From Ferruginibacter sp. (GTDB lineage Bacteria; Bacteroidota; Bacteroidia; Chitinophagales; Chitinophagaceae), in NCBI GenBank assembly GCA_019638485.1, contig JAHBTP010000001.1, positions 806,001 to 870,000 on the forward strand: DNA of 64,000 nt, in the 5' to 3' direction. The notes under the pieces were generated by a model. The model did not search any database. It was not told where the DNA came from and saw nothing but the letters and a program-made list of their open reading frames with translations. Positions 38,522-47,300 of the stretch are shown here, in pieces (the first letter of the stretch is position 1; every line of letters starts with the position of its first letter). The position numbers and the translations under genes were made by a program.

Positions 38522-39442
38522 TTATTTTGATAATGATTTGATGTAGGCTATAATATGATCTATATCTTCATCGGTAACCGGGAAAACCGGCATTGGAGAT
38601 TTTTCAAAGCCTACGGTGATTTTTTGCTGCGGTTGTTTTATTGATTCTTTGATATAATCTTCATCAACTTTAACCGAAATAATCTTTCCATTTTCTCTTA
38701 CTTCTTCAGATTTCCCAAAAAGCCCGTTCCACGCGGGGGCTAATTCCTTTGTTCCGTCAATTTTATGACAAGCAGCACAACCTTTTAATGTATAAGCTTG
38801 TTCTCCCAATAAAACCATCTCCTGTTCGGTAAGAGGCTCGTTGGTCTTTTTTACTACAGGATCGGGCGCCTTTTTCATATTCTCATAACCATAAAGTTTT
38901 AAATCTTCTTCTTTGTCAATCACAACAATTTTCCCAATCATCGTATGGTGGCCAATTCCACAGAATTCATTACAAATCACTTTGTACTCACCGGTTTCTG
39001 TAGGTTTAAATGTTAATACATAATCATATTGAGGATAAACCTGAAAGTTCATATTTACCGGTTGTATTGAGAAGCCATGTAATACATCACGGGAAGAGAT
39101 ATGAAGCTTATACGATTGATCCTTTTGCAGAATTAATACCGGACTCCAGCGCCACATTTCTGCAAGTACGAAAACGTCACTATTAGGTTTTGGCCTCACT
39201 ACCGGAATACCTTTATCTACACCTACCATATTATTTTTGATATAGGCTTCGCTTAATTTGCTAAACTCGGCAGTGCTGGTTTTGTAAGTAAGACTGGATG
39301 GATTTTGTTTGCCATACACGTGCCACATAATCATCCAAACAAACATCATAAGACAAAGAATAAGGGCGATGACCATCCACATTTTTTCATCTTTAGATAC
39401 TTTCTTATAGTACCAACCCTCAACAGGACTTAATAAACTCAT
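38522..39442 (-). CDS. Subunit II with CuA site fused to cytochrome c
   Basis: A 306-residue protein. One strong transmembrane helix (about 21-40) is followed by a cupredoxin domain with complete CuA ligands (H122, C157, E159, C161, H165, M168 in CNEFCGIGHHTM). The C-terminal cytochrome c domain has CAACH at 222-226 and Met284 in SPMPVFP as the likely axial ligand. Electrons would move heme c to CuA to subunit I. It lies 16 bp before subunit I and follows the small subunit. Confidence 0.92.
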   Translation of the reverse strand: MSLLSPVEGWYYKKVSKDEKMWMVIALILCLMMFVWMIMWHVYGKQNPSSLTYKTSTAEFSKLSEAYIKNNMVGVDKGIPVVRPKPNSDVFVLAEMWRWSPVLILQKDQSYKLHISSRDVLHGFSIQPVNMNFQVYPQYDYVLTFKPTETGEYKVICNEFCGIGHHTMIGKIVVIDKEEDLKLYGYENMKKAPDPVVKKTNEPLTEQEMVLLGEQAYTLKGCAACHKIDGTKELAPAWNGLFGKSEEVRENGKIISVKVDEDYIKESIKQPQQKITVGFEKSPMPVFPVTDEDIDHIIAYIKSLSK

Positions 39443-39467
39443 ACCTAAGTTTTAAGGTGTTAGAAAA

Positions 39468-39650
39468 TTATTTTAGAATACTGTCTTTGATTTCTTCCGG
39501 GATAGCCGGTAAATTCGATAGCTCCATTACACCCCACAGAAGATAGAAGATGGCATAAATGGTTACGCCCAAAAAGAGCAATAACATAAAATCATCCATA
39601 ATCATGCGGTAAAATGGAACCTTCTCATTAGGTTGTTGTTCGTTTTCCAT
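39468..39650 (-). CDS. Small single-helix membrane subunit
   Basis: A 60-residue protein with one transmembrane helix (about residues 19-43), charged N-terminal tail and short acidic end. It is the first gene of the operon, 25 bp before the CuA-cytochrome c subunit. I recognise no family, but size and position are those of a small accessory subunit of a heme-copper complex. Confidence 0.65.
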   Translation of the reverse strand: MENEQQPNEKVPFYRMIMDDFMLLLFLGVTIYAIFYLLWGVMELSNLPAIPEEIKDSILK

Positions 39651-39724
39651 TATGATTTTTGTTTAACAGTGAATAACAGTTAGTTGTATATGGTAAAGGT
39701 AGTTGCACACTACTTTTAACATCA

Positions 39725-39735
39725 GTTATAAATGT
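39725..39735. promoter_or_regulatory. Candidate operator GTTATAAATGT before the second heme-copper operon
   Basis: The 11-mer GTTATAAATGT occurs here, 75 bp upstream of the operon's first start, and again in the same orientation before the Crp/Fnr gene (40557-40567). TACCTTTA (complement of 39694-39701) is a near -7 box downstream. A shared regulator, possibly the Crp/Fnr protein, is an inference. Confidence 0.35.
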
Positions 39736-39791
39736 GATAAATGTTGTGGAAAATGTGTTTTCGTACTTTTTTTAAGCCGAAAAATTTTATA

Positions 39792-40517
39792 TCATTTTTC
39801 AGTTGAAGGCGAGGAGAGATTGCCTAATGAAATAGCTGAGAGTGCATCTATATTGATATAATTGAATTTTTTTGCAGTAAATTTTACCAGCTTTTCACTT
39901 TCAAGTTCTTTCAAAACTTTTGAAACCTGTTCTTTGGTTGTCCCGGCAAGATCAGCAATATCTTGTCGGCAAAAATTAATTTGAAAACTTTGCTTCTTTT
40001 CTTCATATCCGTAAACCAATGCGATTTGTAAAAGTGCTTCAGCAATTTTTTCACGCACTGATTTATGTGCAAGATTAAGTGCCTTTTTCTCAGTTAGTTT
40101 TAGGTCGACAAGTAATTGATTTAAAATCTGCTGCTTTAATATGGAGCTGTTACAAAGTATTTCGCTAAAAATATGTCCGGGAATATAACAGTAGTGTACT
40201 TCAGAAGCAGCAGTTGCAGAGGAAGGATGAATGGCATGAGCAATATTGGTACGATGTCCTAAAATTGTTCCTTTACCAACAAAGGAAAGAATAAGCGGGC
40301 GGCCAACTTTTCCATTTAATTCAATTTTTAAAAATCCCTTTTTTATAAAATAAATACCCTTTACCGGGTCACCTTCAGAAAATAGCCGTTCTCCTTTTTT
40401 AATAGAACCCGATAATTTATATGAACTTATATTGGTTAATGTTTGAGAATCGCAGTTTTTTAGTATTGAACAGTTACGAACCTTACACGTCATGCAGTCG
40501 TTTCTTGCTAAAGACAT
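39792..40517 (-). CDS. Crp/Fnr-family regulator with four N-terminal cysteines
   Basis: A 241-residue protein with a cyclic-nucleotide-binding-like beta barrel (about 30-140) and a C-terminal winged helix-turn-helix (IADLAGTTKEQVSKVLKELE). The N-terminus has Cys8, Cys11, Cys16 and Cys22 (CMTCKVRNCSILKNC), a possible Fe-S site like that of FNR, although the spacing is not the E. coli one. It is located just upstream of the second heme-copper operon in the same direction, so control by oxygen or NO is likely. Confidence 0.85.
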   Translation of the reverse strand: MSLARNDCMTCKVRNCSILKNCDSQTLTNISSYKLSGSIKKGERLFSEGDPVKGIYFIKKGFLKIELNGKVGRPLILSFVGKGTILGHRTNIAHAIHPSSATAASEVHYCYIPGHIFSEILCNSSILKQQILNQLLVDLKLTEKKALNLAHKSVREKIAEALLQIALVYGYEEKKQSFQINFCRQDIADLAGTTKEQVSKVLKELESEKLVKFTAKKFNYINIDALSAISLGNLSSPSTEK

Positions 40518-40556
40518 ATCCCATGTATTTAAGGTAAAAGATTCAACCTCATACCT

Positions 40557-40567
40557 GTTATAAATGT
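40557..40567. promoter_or_regulatory. Second copy of GTTATAAATGT, before the Crp/Fnr gene
   Basis: This is the same 11-mer as at 39725-39735, 40 bp upstream of the Crp/Fnr start codon. It could serve autoregulation. Confidence 0.35.
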
Positions 40568-40761
40568 CAAAATTTGTTTTTTAGAAATATATGACGATGG
40601 TTAGCCCTAATAATGATTTTGGTTATTTTTTAAAATCAGGATAAAATGACTCAATTAGTATATTAAAAAAATGGTTTAGTACATAAAAACCATTGGAAAC
40701 ATGATATTTGAAAGGAACGTTGTTTCAATACTTTTTGAAGTTGGATGATTTATTGGGAAAA

Positions 40762-40774
40762 CCCCGTGACGGGC
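40762..40774 (-). terminator. Short GC-rich terminator after the 134-residue membrane protein
   Basis: On the minus strand a CCCG-TCA-CGGG hairpin begins directly after the stop codon and is followed by GTTTT. The stem is short. Confidence 0.45.
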
Positions 40775-40776
40775 TT

Positions 40777-41181
40777 TTAATTTGACACTTTTTTGCTTCT
40801 ATTTATCAATCGAAGTGCAAGTATGGCAAAGCCAAAGGTTACTGCGGTTCTAAAAATCATGGCAAATATGGTTTTGCGTTCATAAATTCCGTCCATCATG
40901 ATGTAGATAGTTAATCCGATAAAAGTAACCACTAATAATATGGTAGCAATGAATAACAAACGAGAAGTCCATTCCTTTTTAGTAAAAAAACCATAAACGG
41001 CAGGAATATATATAAGACCTGCAATAAAATTGGCAATTACTACAAATAGCACATAATTTCCCTCTTTTTCTCTAATCCCAAATAGATCAAAGAATATGGA
41101 AATGGTCATAAATAATGTTATGGAAGTAAAAAGCGCAAGAAACAATCCTGCAATAATAGCTCCTGTAGATTTGTTTGCCAT
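40777..41181 (-). CDS. Four-helix membrane protein of unknown function
   Basis: A 134-residue protein with four hydrophobic helices (about 8-32, 42-64, 73-93, 104-125) and a basic C-terminus (RLINRSKKVSN). I do not recognise a family or a functional residue pattern. It stands alone between the Crp/Fnr gene and a His-rich lipoprotein gene. Confidence 0.6.
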   Translation of the reverse strand: MANKSTGAIIAGLFLALFTSITLFMTISIFFDLFGIREKEGNYVLFVVIANFIAGLIYIPAVYGFFTKKEWTSRLLFIATILLVVTFIGLTIYIMMDGIYERKTIFAMIFRTAVTFGFAILALRLINRSKKVSN

Positions 41182-41291
41182 GTTGATTGCTTTGTAATAT
41201 TATTAAAGGTAAGCCAGTTTAAGGATTAAGACTTTTTAAACGCTTAAATATTGTACATAATCTTTTTTTATTAATTGTTTAGTTTGTCCAT

Positions 41292-41325
41292 AAAAATAGC
41301 CTGCTATTAAAAACAGGCTATTTTT
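41292..41325 (-). terminator. Terminator after the His-rich lipoprotein gene
   Basis: A perfect 12-bp stem aaaaatagcctg/caggctattttt with a 10-nt loop. The A and T runs make it work on both strands; it lies just after the minus-strand stop at 41357. Confidence 0.8.
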
Positions 41326-41356
41326 GATTTTTAAAAACTAATTAGTGTATGGTATG

Positions 41357-41842
41357 CTATTGAAAGTACTTATTGTACATTTCATACGAATCTTTTAAAT
41401 GAGTTACTACTTCTTTATTTTTTGCAGCGTCTTTTTCTTCTTCCAGTTCTTTTACTAATTCAAGATGTGGATGGAGCCATTTATGCAGTTCATCATGGCT
41501 TTTTCCTTCCATTGTGCAGCTTTTTATTAATTTATCGTTCTGTTCCTTTAATTGTTTGGCTAATGCTGCATAATCTGTATTACCTGTTTTTATAAAATTA
41601 TCAACCAATTCAGTACCAGCAGTAACGTATGGCTTCATTTCATTATTAACAGCCCAGCGTTCACCATTATTTAACTCAATAGCAGCAGTAGCATCATCAT
41701 TATGATGGTCATGTTTTTCGGCTTCCTGTTCCGGTGCGGGGGCAGCAGATTCTTCTTTTGCGGGGTTTGTAGTTTGGTTGTTATTACAGCTAATCCACGT
41801 GAAGCTGAGACTGATGAAAAGTAAGAGGATTGATTTTTTCAT
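41357..41842 (-). CDS. His-rich lipoprotein of unknown function
   Basis: A 161-residue protein with a lipobox (FTWISC). A linker rich in Ala, Pro and Glu carries KHDHHNDD, followed by a helical domain with LIKSCTMEGKSHDELHKWLHPHLE. Several His, one Cys and one Met in the last part suggest metal binding, perhaps copper. Similar small helical lipoproteins are common in Bacteroidota. The nearby copper-dependent enzymes support this, but no family is recognised. Confidence 0.6.
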   Translation of the reverse strand: MKKSILLLFISLSFTWISCNNNQTTNPAKEESAAPAPEQEAEKHDHHNDDATAAIELNNGERWAVNNEMKPYVTAGTELVDNFIKTGNTDYAALAKQLKEQNDKLIKSCTMEGKSHDELHKWLHPHLELVKELEEEKDAAKNKEVVTHLKDSYEMYNKYFQ

Positions 41843-42042
41843 TTTAATTTTTTAAAGATTTGCTAAGGATGGGTGATTTAATTCAAGTCTTTTAATTTAA
41901 ATAATAGATAACAATTGACAATTTTGAGCAAAGGTGTATCATTTTTTCATTTTTTATGCCTTATTGTGATTATTAATTTAGCAGTGGAACTTTTTGTTGG
42001 TATAGTATAAGAGTTTCAGATGCTAATAATTAACTTCAATTA

Positions 42043-44046
42043 TTAATGAAAAGTATAGGTTGTGCTAATAAAGAAATTTCTTCCTTTTCTTGGGATATTA
42101 TTCCAATCAGCATAGGTAGAGTAATATTTATCAGTAATATTTTCAATACCCATTCTTAGATTTATCTTCTTTTTATTTAAAACAATGTTATAGCCTATAT
42201 TAAAATTGAAGATAACGTAGGAAGGCTTTTCAATTTCACCGTATTCTTTACTGTAATTAGTTTGTCGGGTTGCCCCTTCAGCCATCAGCTCAATATTAAA
42301 TTGTTTAACTGTGATAAATTCAGAAATTTGATAGCTTAGGGGTTTGATTAATGGCAGGTTATTTCCTTTAAAATCTCTGCCTCTACTGTAGTTTAAATAA
42401 GCCTTTGTGTGCAAAGACCTGGTATTGTACAGGTCTATTGTCAATCGTGTATTTAGTAAACTTGCATATTTTAGTGATTCATAAATTTTAATTCCATTTG
42501 CTCCTATGGTCATTGAAGAATATTCAGGATGGTGGATTCCGATGATATAATCACTTATCCTAAACTGCCTAACCAAAAAATTGATTTTCATTTTGGGTAT
42601 GTGATAGGTTATATTCAATGAGCTTTCCAAAGACTTTTCAGTTTTTAAATTGGGGTTTCCAATATAATCATACTTATCAAAACTATTGAATAAGTAGAAT
42701 CCGTATCCTTCGGAAACTGATGGAGCCCGCTCTCCATAACCTGCCCCTGCTGATATTTCAAATTTCCCTTTACTTAATGAAAAAGTAGACTGCATACCAA
42801 AGGGAACCTTGATTTTATTTCTCCTCATTTTAGGATAAAATATCATTAGGCTATTAAGGCCAAATTCATTGGCAACATGATTATGATTAAGCCCAACATT
42901 AATATTCAATTGAAGCCACTGATTTTTTGAAAATTTAATTTTATCACTTGCTGAAACGCCGGTATATGAGGTTCTTATATCCGGCCAGGTGTACATAAAC
43001 ATAGAGGGCTCAGATTTGTCGGCAGGGTACATAGTCATTTCTGCCAGGGAGCGATTGTGATATGCGTTAGTATTGAGTTGGATGTTATGCTTATTCCTTT
43101 CTAACAGCATTGTTGAATGTAAGCCATAAGTATCGCTCCATCCCGGCATATCCATGTGAATAGCTACATCCGGTCGTTTTGTATCATCCATGGTATGTTT
43201 AATTGTATTGAAATATACCTTTGTGCTCCACGCTTTAATAGTTGGAGTAGGATTCGTTATTGTGTGTTCTATATTACCAATAACGGCTTGTGCCAAAGAC
43301 ACATCCATAGGAAGGGCAGGATAACCTACGTTAGTGGCTTTATCAAAAATCATTGAACCGGATATTGTATTTTGTTCATTTATTTTCCAACCTATATTAG
43401 CTGCGATATTATATTTTGAAAATTGCGAAAATGGAACGGTTTCACCTTTACCTGCTTTATAATTCTCTGAATGTCTGTACATGAGGCTGATACCGCTGTA
43501 AAATCTGTGTTCAGCATAATTAAGTTTTGCTCCGGAAGTAATTTGACTGCCGTTTGATTCTGCACCTAAATCTAATGCACCACTCCAATGTGGTTCACAG
43601 AAAATTTGTTTCTTCCTAATCAAGTCTAAAGCTCCGCCAACGGTAGGACCGGTAGCAGTGCCTGTTTGCCCTGAGTATATTTTTATTTCTTCGAGATTAG
43701 ATATATCAACATAAGATGTAACCGGGTCCATCTTATCTGTGCAAGCACCGAATATATGCATTCCATCAATAGTTATATTAAGTCGTTCGCTTTGCATATT
43801 ATTAATTGTCGGCTCCCATGCATAGGCGCCACGTTTAATTAAACTAACATTTGCTGATTTCGATAAATATTCATCTACCGATGCTAAAACTTTGGATTGC
43901 TTTGCGGTATATGCAAGTGATTTACTAATTACCACTATCTCACTGAGTGCTATTGTGTTTTTTAAGGTATCAATAGGATGTGTTTGTGAAAACATGCTTT
44001 TCGAAATCAACAATGATATAATTAATGCTTTTAATTGTTTTTTCAT
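42043..44046 (-). CDS. TonB-dependent copper receptor, OprC/NosA-like
   Basis: An outer-membrane receptor of about 667 residues with signal peptide, plug domain and 22-stranded barrel ending in YTFH. The plug contains GMHIFGACTDKMDP. CTDKM has the CxxxM spacing that binds copper in OprC of Pseudomonas; NosA supplies copper for nitrous oxide reductase. I start at ATG 44046 (MKKQLKALII); the frame is open to 44079. It is the last gene of a three-gene operon. Copper import for NirK and the CuA/CuB enzymes is a fair inference. Confidence 0.83.
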   Translation of the reverse strand: MKKQLKALIISLLISKSMFSQTHPIDTLKNTIALSEIVVISKSLAYTAKQSKVLASVDEYLSKSANVSLIKRGAYAWEPTINNMQSERLNITIDGMHIFGACTDKMDPVTSYVDISNLEEIKIYSGQTGTATGPTVGGALDLIRKKQIFCEPHWSGALDLGAESNGSQITSGAKLNYAEHRFYSGISLMYRHSENYKAGKGETVPFSQFSKYNIAANIGWKINEQNTISGSMIFDKATNVGYPALPMDVSLAQAVIGNIEHTITNPTPTIKAWSTKVYFNTIKHTMDDTKRPDVAIHMDMPGWSDTYGLHSTMLLERNKHNIQLNTNAYHNRSLAEMTMYPADKSEPSMFMYTWPDIRTSYTGVSASDKIKFSKNQWLQLNINVGLNHNHVANEFGLNSLMIFYPKMRRNKIKVPFGMQSTFSLSKGKFEISAGAGYGERAPSVSEGYGFYLFNSFDKYDYIGNPNLKTEKSLESSLNITYHIPKMKINFLVRQFRISDYIIGIHHPEYSSMTIGANGIKIYESLKYASLLNTRLTIDLYNTRSLHTKAYLNYSRGRDFKGNNLPLIKPLSYQISEFITVKQFNIELMAEGATRQTNYSKEYGEIEKPSYVIFNFNIGYNIVLNKKKINLRMGIENITDKYYSTYADWNNIPRKGRNFFISTTYTFH

Positions 44047-44112
44047 TATTAAAAAAGTGGTTACAGGAACACACTGCATTTAATTCATGAAGTGTGTTTC
44101 CTGCAACGGTTA

Positions 44113-44955
44113 TTAATTGGCTTCAACTTCAAGGAATAAGCTACTATCCTGTGTATTGGTAACATTTTCTCCTTTTACAATGTTTCCATCCTGATTTCTA
44201 ACCATCAGGTTCAATTTCCATCTCCCTGTCATCGTAAGAGAAAGCTTTCCATGATACATCCAATCTGCATCACTAATAGTAGGGTTTTCATTGTTTGGAG
44301 AAGAATGATTTCCCATATCAGGCATCCGTGGGTCAAATGAAATTTGATAATTGGTCACTTGAGGAAATAACATCATTGATTCCATACTAAACAGGCCCAA
44401 AGTCAAATCATTTATTGCCACAGTTGGCTTTTGGGGTTGCACAAGTGCTATAATGTATTTTTTTGAATCTGTGCCGGTAAATACAGAAACTTTCTTGTAA
44501 ATAGAAGGCGGTACGCTTATTTGATTACTTACTGAACCTGTTGACGCTGCTGTTTCATAGTTAATTGTCAAAGTCCAGTGTTCATCTGCATTTTCAGGCA
44601 TTTGAAATACGATATAACCGGAATACAACGTTTCTTTTCCCGTCTCTTTCTGAATGCTGGATTTGGGACAGGAATGAGTGGTAGTCATCATGTTCATTAT
44701 AGGAACCCAGGAGAAGTTTACTGTTGTTTGGTAATTTCCAGAAGCCCTTTCTTTTAATCGGAGATAAACTTCATTATATCCGAGTTGGAAGTTGCCTGTT
44801 GATGAATATAATTCCACGGTGTATTCGTCATCACTCATTTCCATAATTTTTAATAATCCTTCTGTTTCTGAATTAATAATTTCGTTATTTTCCTTCTTGC
44901 ATGAACTCATAGCTATGCCTATAATAGCCATAGCCATTAACAATAAATTTTTCAT
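44113..44955 (-). CDS. Lipoprotein with two YtkA/FixH-like domains, Met- and His-rich
   Basis: A 280-residue lipoprotein (IAMSSC). Two similar beta domains are visible. The first has PIMNMMTTTHSCP and DEHWTLTINYE; the second has DPRMPDMGNHSSPNNENP and GRWKLNLMVRN. The MPxMxxH pattern is that of YtkA/FixH-type proteins, often linked to copper handling. It lies between the Cys-containing small protein and the copper receptor in one operon. Confidence 0.7.
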   Translation of the reverse strand: MKNLLLMAMAIIGIAMSSCKKENNEIINSETEGLLKIMEMSDDEYTVELYSSTGNFQLGYNEVYLRLKERASGNYQTTVNFSWVPIMNMMTTTHSCPKSSIQKETGKETLYSGYIVFQMPENADEHWTLTINYETAASTGSVSNQISVPPSIYKKVSVFTGTDSKKYIIALVQPQKPTVAINDLTLGLFSMESMMLFPQVTNYQISFDPRMPDMGNHSSPNNENPTISDADWMYHGKLSLTMTGRWKLNLMVRNQDGNIVKGENVTNTQDSSLFLEVEAN

Positions 44956-45031
44956 TATTTTTTATTGAATAGTTAATTATTCCGCATTACTTCAAGCGGT
45001 TTTGTTGTCAGCCAGGGCTGAATAATAAGAA

Positions 45032-45412
45032 TTATACTATTCTAACAGGAGGATGAAAAAAATTGGGTGAGTAGCTATAAGCATAGAATTGTGGATGTTC
45101 GCCAAAAGTGATTTCAGTGCTTAAGAACTGTGAATATTTAAAATAGAAGGCATGGTAATCGTCTATAGAAATAGAAAATGTTTCTGATAAATCAACAACC
45201 TTATTTGAAACGGGATTATTCCTTTCTTCATCATAAGATTTTGAAAGTTTTTTCTTTAGGTAGCACTTCCCATTGCAATGCATTTCGGGTTTGGTGATAT
45301 TTTCACATAATTGAGTGGAAATGTATTTGTAGTTAAATGCATATTCCAGGACCGGAAGAACCGGTCGAATAATAATAAAGACAGCTAAGAATATGCACAA
45401 AAAACTTCTCAC
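45032..45412 (-). CDS. Small secreted or membrane-anchored Cys-containing protein
   Basis: A 126-residue protein with an N-terminal hydrophobic helix (residues 4-22). The segment LCENITKPEMHCNGKCYLKKKL has three Cys, one Met and one His and looks like a metal-binding site. Proteins of this kind are found in front of copper-receptor genes in Bacteroidota; I know no assigned function. The start is GTG 45412, and no other start codon is available before the conserved part. First gene of the copper-uptake operon. Confidence 0.65.
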   Translation of the reverse strand: MRSFLCIFLAVFIIIRPVLPVLEYAFNYKYISTQLCENITKPEMHCNGKCYLKKKLSKSYDEERNNPVSNKVVDLSETFSISIDDYHAFYFKYSQFLSTEITFGEHPQFYAYSYSPNFFHPPVRIV

Positions 45413-45416
45413 TATA

Positions 45417-45424
45417 CAAAATTA
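45417..45424 (-). promoter_or_regulatory. -7 box of the copper-uptake operon
   Basis: The minus strand reads TAATTTTG, a full TAnnTTTG match, ending only 4 bp before the GTG start. The mRNA may be leaderless. Confidence 0.45.
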
Positions 45425-45446
45425 GTTTGGTTCAAATAACCATTGT

Positions 45447-45460
45447 ATGACATTTGTCAT
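45447..45460. promoter_or_regulatory. Perfect palindrome ATGACA-TT-TGTCAT before the copper-uptake operon
   Basis: A 14-bp perfect inverted repeat lies about 22 bp upstream of the -7 box, a place for an operator of a dimeric metal-responsive regulator. No regulator is identified. Confidence 0.45.
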
Positions 45461-45542
45461 TTATTAGATGATTAAAATCATGCTCAATAGTGTGGGCACA
45501 AGCCTTATAGGCTAAACATTTTGCATAAGCGGTGTGTGCAGA

Positions 45543-45842
45543 TTACTTTAATTCATCTTTTGGTGCTGCAATCATTTTTGCATTTTGAAGCCGTCTCATT
45601 TTAGAAACGCTAATTTCAAATCCTTCTAAGAAATCAGATAAGTTTTCTTTATAAATAACGAATCTGACTCTCTCTCGCTTACCATACTTAAATGTACTTT
45701 CGGTAATTGCCAGATAGAGCTGTCCGGTTACACTCAATTTAACATCAAAAAAGTAGGTAAGGTTACCTTTGGAAATTTTGTTGGAATGTAATGATATTTT
45801 ATTCATAAGAATAAAATTAGCCATTGCGAATTGAGGAAGCAT
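45543..45842 (-). CDS. PUR-alpha-like nucleic-acid-binding protein (DUF3276-like)
   Basis: A 99-residue protein with one PUR domain: TYFFDVKLSVTGQLYLAITES followed by RVRFVIYKENLSDFLEGFE. This pattern is typical of the small PUR proteins of Bacteroidota, which bind single-stranded DNA or RNA. ATG 45806 (MNKISLHS) is an alternative start, since a TAGGTTTA box lies close before ATG 45842. Confidence 0.75.
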   Translation of the reverse strand: MLPQFAMANFILMNKISLHSNKISKGNLTYFFDVKLSVTGQLYLAITESTFKYGKRERVRFVIYKENLSDFLEGFEISVSKMRRLQNAKMIAAPKDELK

Positions 45843-45998
45843 TGAAATGGCATAAACCTACCTTTTTTTTACCTTTTTGTGGTAGTGGTTTAGTTTATTC
45901 AAGACCAATTTTGAACATTTTTGTAATGTTTACAAAGAAAAATTGGTGATAATTAGTTGGCTTATTAATTATAGCTAAATAATCTTTCTTTCCATTAT

Positions 45999-46535
45999 TT
46001 AGCAATCATCAGAATAGCATACCGTTCCATCAATTATGCGTGCAGGCTGCGTATAACGGTGCGGTTCGGCTTTATTTATAGTCATTATATGCAAAACATC
46101 CCAGCCCTTGGCCTTTAAATAATCGGATACCATGGAACGGTGACAACGCCACCAAACAGCCTCGGCGCACATGTAAACAGTGATTCTTTTTGTGGCTATA
46201 TTTTCAAGATGAAGTATTGCCTTTTTAAAATCTTCTGTCTCCATATAATCTGCATATCCTTTGAAAGAGTCGTTTCTCCATCGAGTATTATGCGAATTCT
46301 TTTTTACTTTTCTTCTTCCGCCTAATTCCAATAAGTGAACATATTCAATACCGTTTTCCGGTAATATTATTTCCATATTCTCTTTATCGAATTGAGGGAA
46401 CTTGCGCGAGCCCGGCAAACTTCGTATATCCACTACCGTTTGTATATTAAAACTGTTCAGCATGGCTAAGAATGTTTCCATAGGGTGAGTGGAATGACCA
46501 ATGGTATAAATGGAATGTGGCAGCACCTTACTCAT
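45999..46535 (-). CDS. DUF488 family protein
   Basis: A 178-residue DUF488 protein with IYTIGHSTHPMETFLAML, VVDIRSLPGSRKFPQF and the cysteine-containing MCAEAVWWRCHRSMVSDYL. The family function is not established. Its start overlaps the stop of the SMUG2-like gene by 4 bp, so the two are coupled, and a link to nucleic-acid repair is possible. Confidence 0.85.
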   Translation of the reverse strand: MSKVLPHSIYTIGHSTHPMETFLAMLNSFNIQTVVDIRSLPGSRKFPQFDKENMEIILPENGIEYVHLLELGGRRKVKKNSHNTRWRNDSFKGYADYMETEDFKKAILHLENIATKRITVYMCAEAVWWRCHRSMVSDYLKAKGWDVLHIMTINKAEPHRYTQPARIIDGTVCYSDDC

Positions 46536-47227
46536 ATCATATTATTTAAAGTAAGGATGTACTTATCAATATAAATTTGTTTTTGCTTTGATTTATACTG
46601 TTGAATAAATCTAGGATGTTCTAATGCTGTCAGTTTTCCAAATAGTTTTGCTTCTTTATTTAGTATTTTTAAAAAATCAGCATTCTTTTTTCCTAAAACA
46701 TAAGCTTCTGAAGTATCAATGCCCATGCTGATATGTTTCTTCAGAGATTCTATCATAAAATCCTTCACCATGTCAAATAACTTTGGGTCATCATAATAGT
46801 TTGCATTCAACCATTTGTGATCATCTGTTTTTCTCACAATAGCTAAAGGGAAAGGAGAGTTGATATAGAATTGCTTATAAAATTCAGCAGGCCCACCATA
46901 GTCCTTAATCATTTCGTACATAAAAACAGAAGATACTTCATGCGTATATGCAGACTGCATTTTGATTCCACATACAACATCCAGTCTTTTGGTATCGGTA
47001 AATGGTACCCCGGTTACTCCTGCGCCGTGGCGACTTGGGTTTATACCGATTATAAACTTTCGTTTTTGTGTGTCGTGATAAAACTTAAAATAAAACTGTT
47101 TCATCACTTCCATTGTTTCGGGATTATCCAGATAAGGATTTAATACTTTAAATCCTTTTGGAAGTTTTCCGGTATAATGTAAGCTTTTATTAAAGCGGAT
47201 TACTCTTTCTGCAAAAGTGAGGGCCAT
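46532..47227 (-). CDS. SMUG2-type uracil-DNA glycosylase
   Basis: A 231-residue protein of the uracil-DNA glycosylase superfamily, SMUG2 branch (formerly DUF4918). The active-site segment is IIGINPSRHGAGVTGVPFTD and the second motif LEHPRFIQQY near the C-terminus. It would remove uracil from DNA. Deamination of cytosine by nitrosative chemistry makes such an enzyme useful near a denitrification region, but this link is only a suggestion. Confidence 0.83.
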   Translation of the reverse strand: MALTFAERVIRFNKSLHYTGKLPKGFKVLNPYLDNPETMEVMKQFYFKFYHDTQKRKFIIGINPSRHGAGVTGVPFTDTKRLDVVCGIKMQSAYTHEVSSVFMYEMIKDYGGPAEFYKQFYINSPFPLAIVRKTDDHKWLNANYYDDPKLFDMVKDFMIESLKKHISMGIDTSEAYVLGKKNADFLKILNKEAKLFGKLTALEHPRFIQQYKSKQKQIYIDKYILTLNNMI

Positions 47228-47300
47228 GATTTGTATTTAGCATACCTTTTATGGCGGATGTGAATTTGTCCGGGAGTATTGGTATTTCTACTGCAAGTTA

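Noticed and set aside
45999..46535. Assigning DUF488 a DNA-repair function from its overlap with the glycosylase gene
   Set aside because: Coupling alone does not show function; it is kept as a possibility only.
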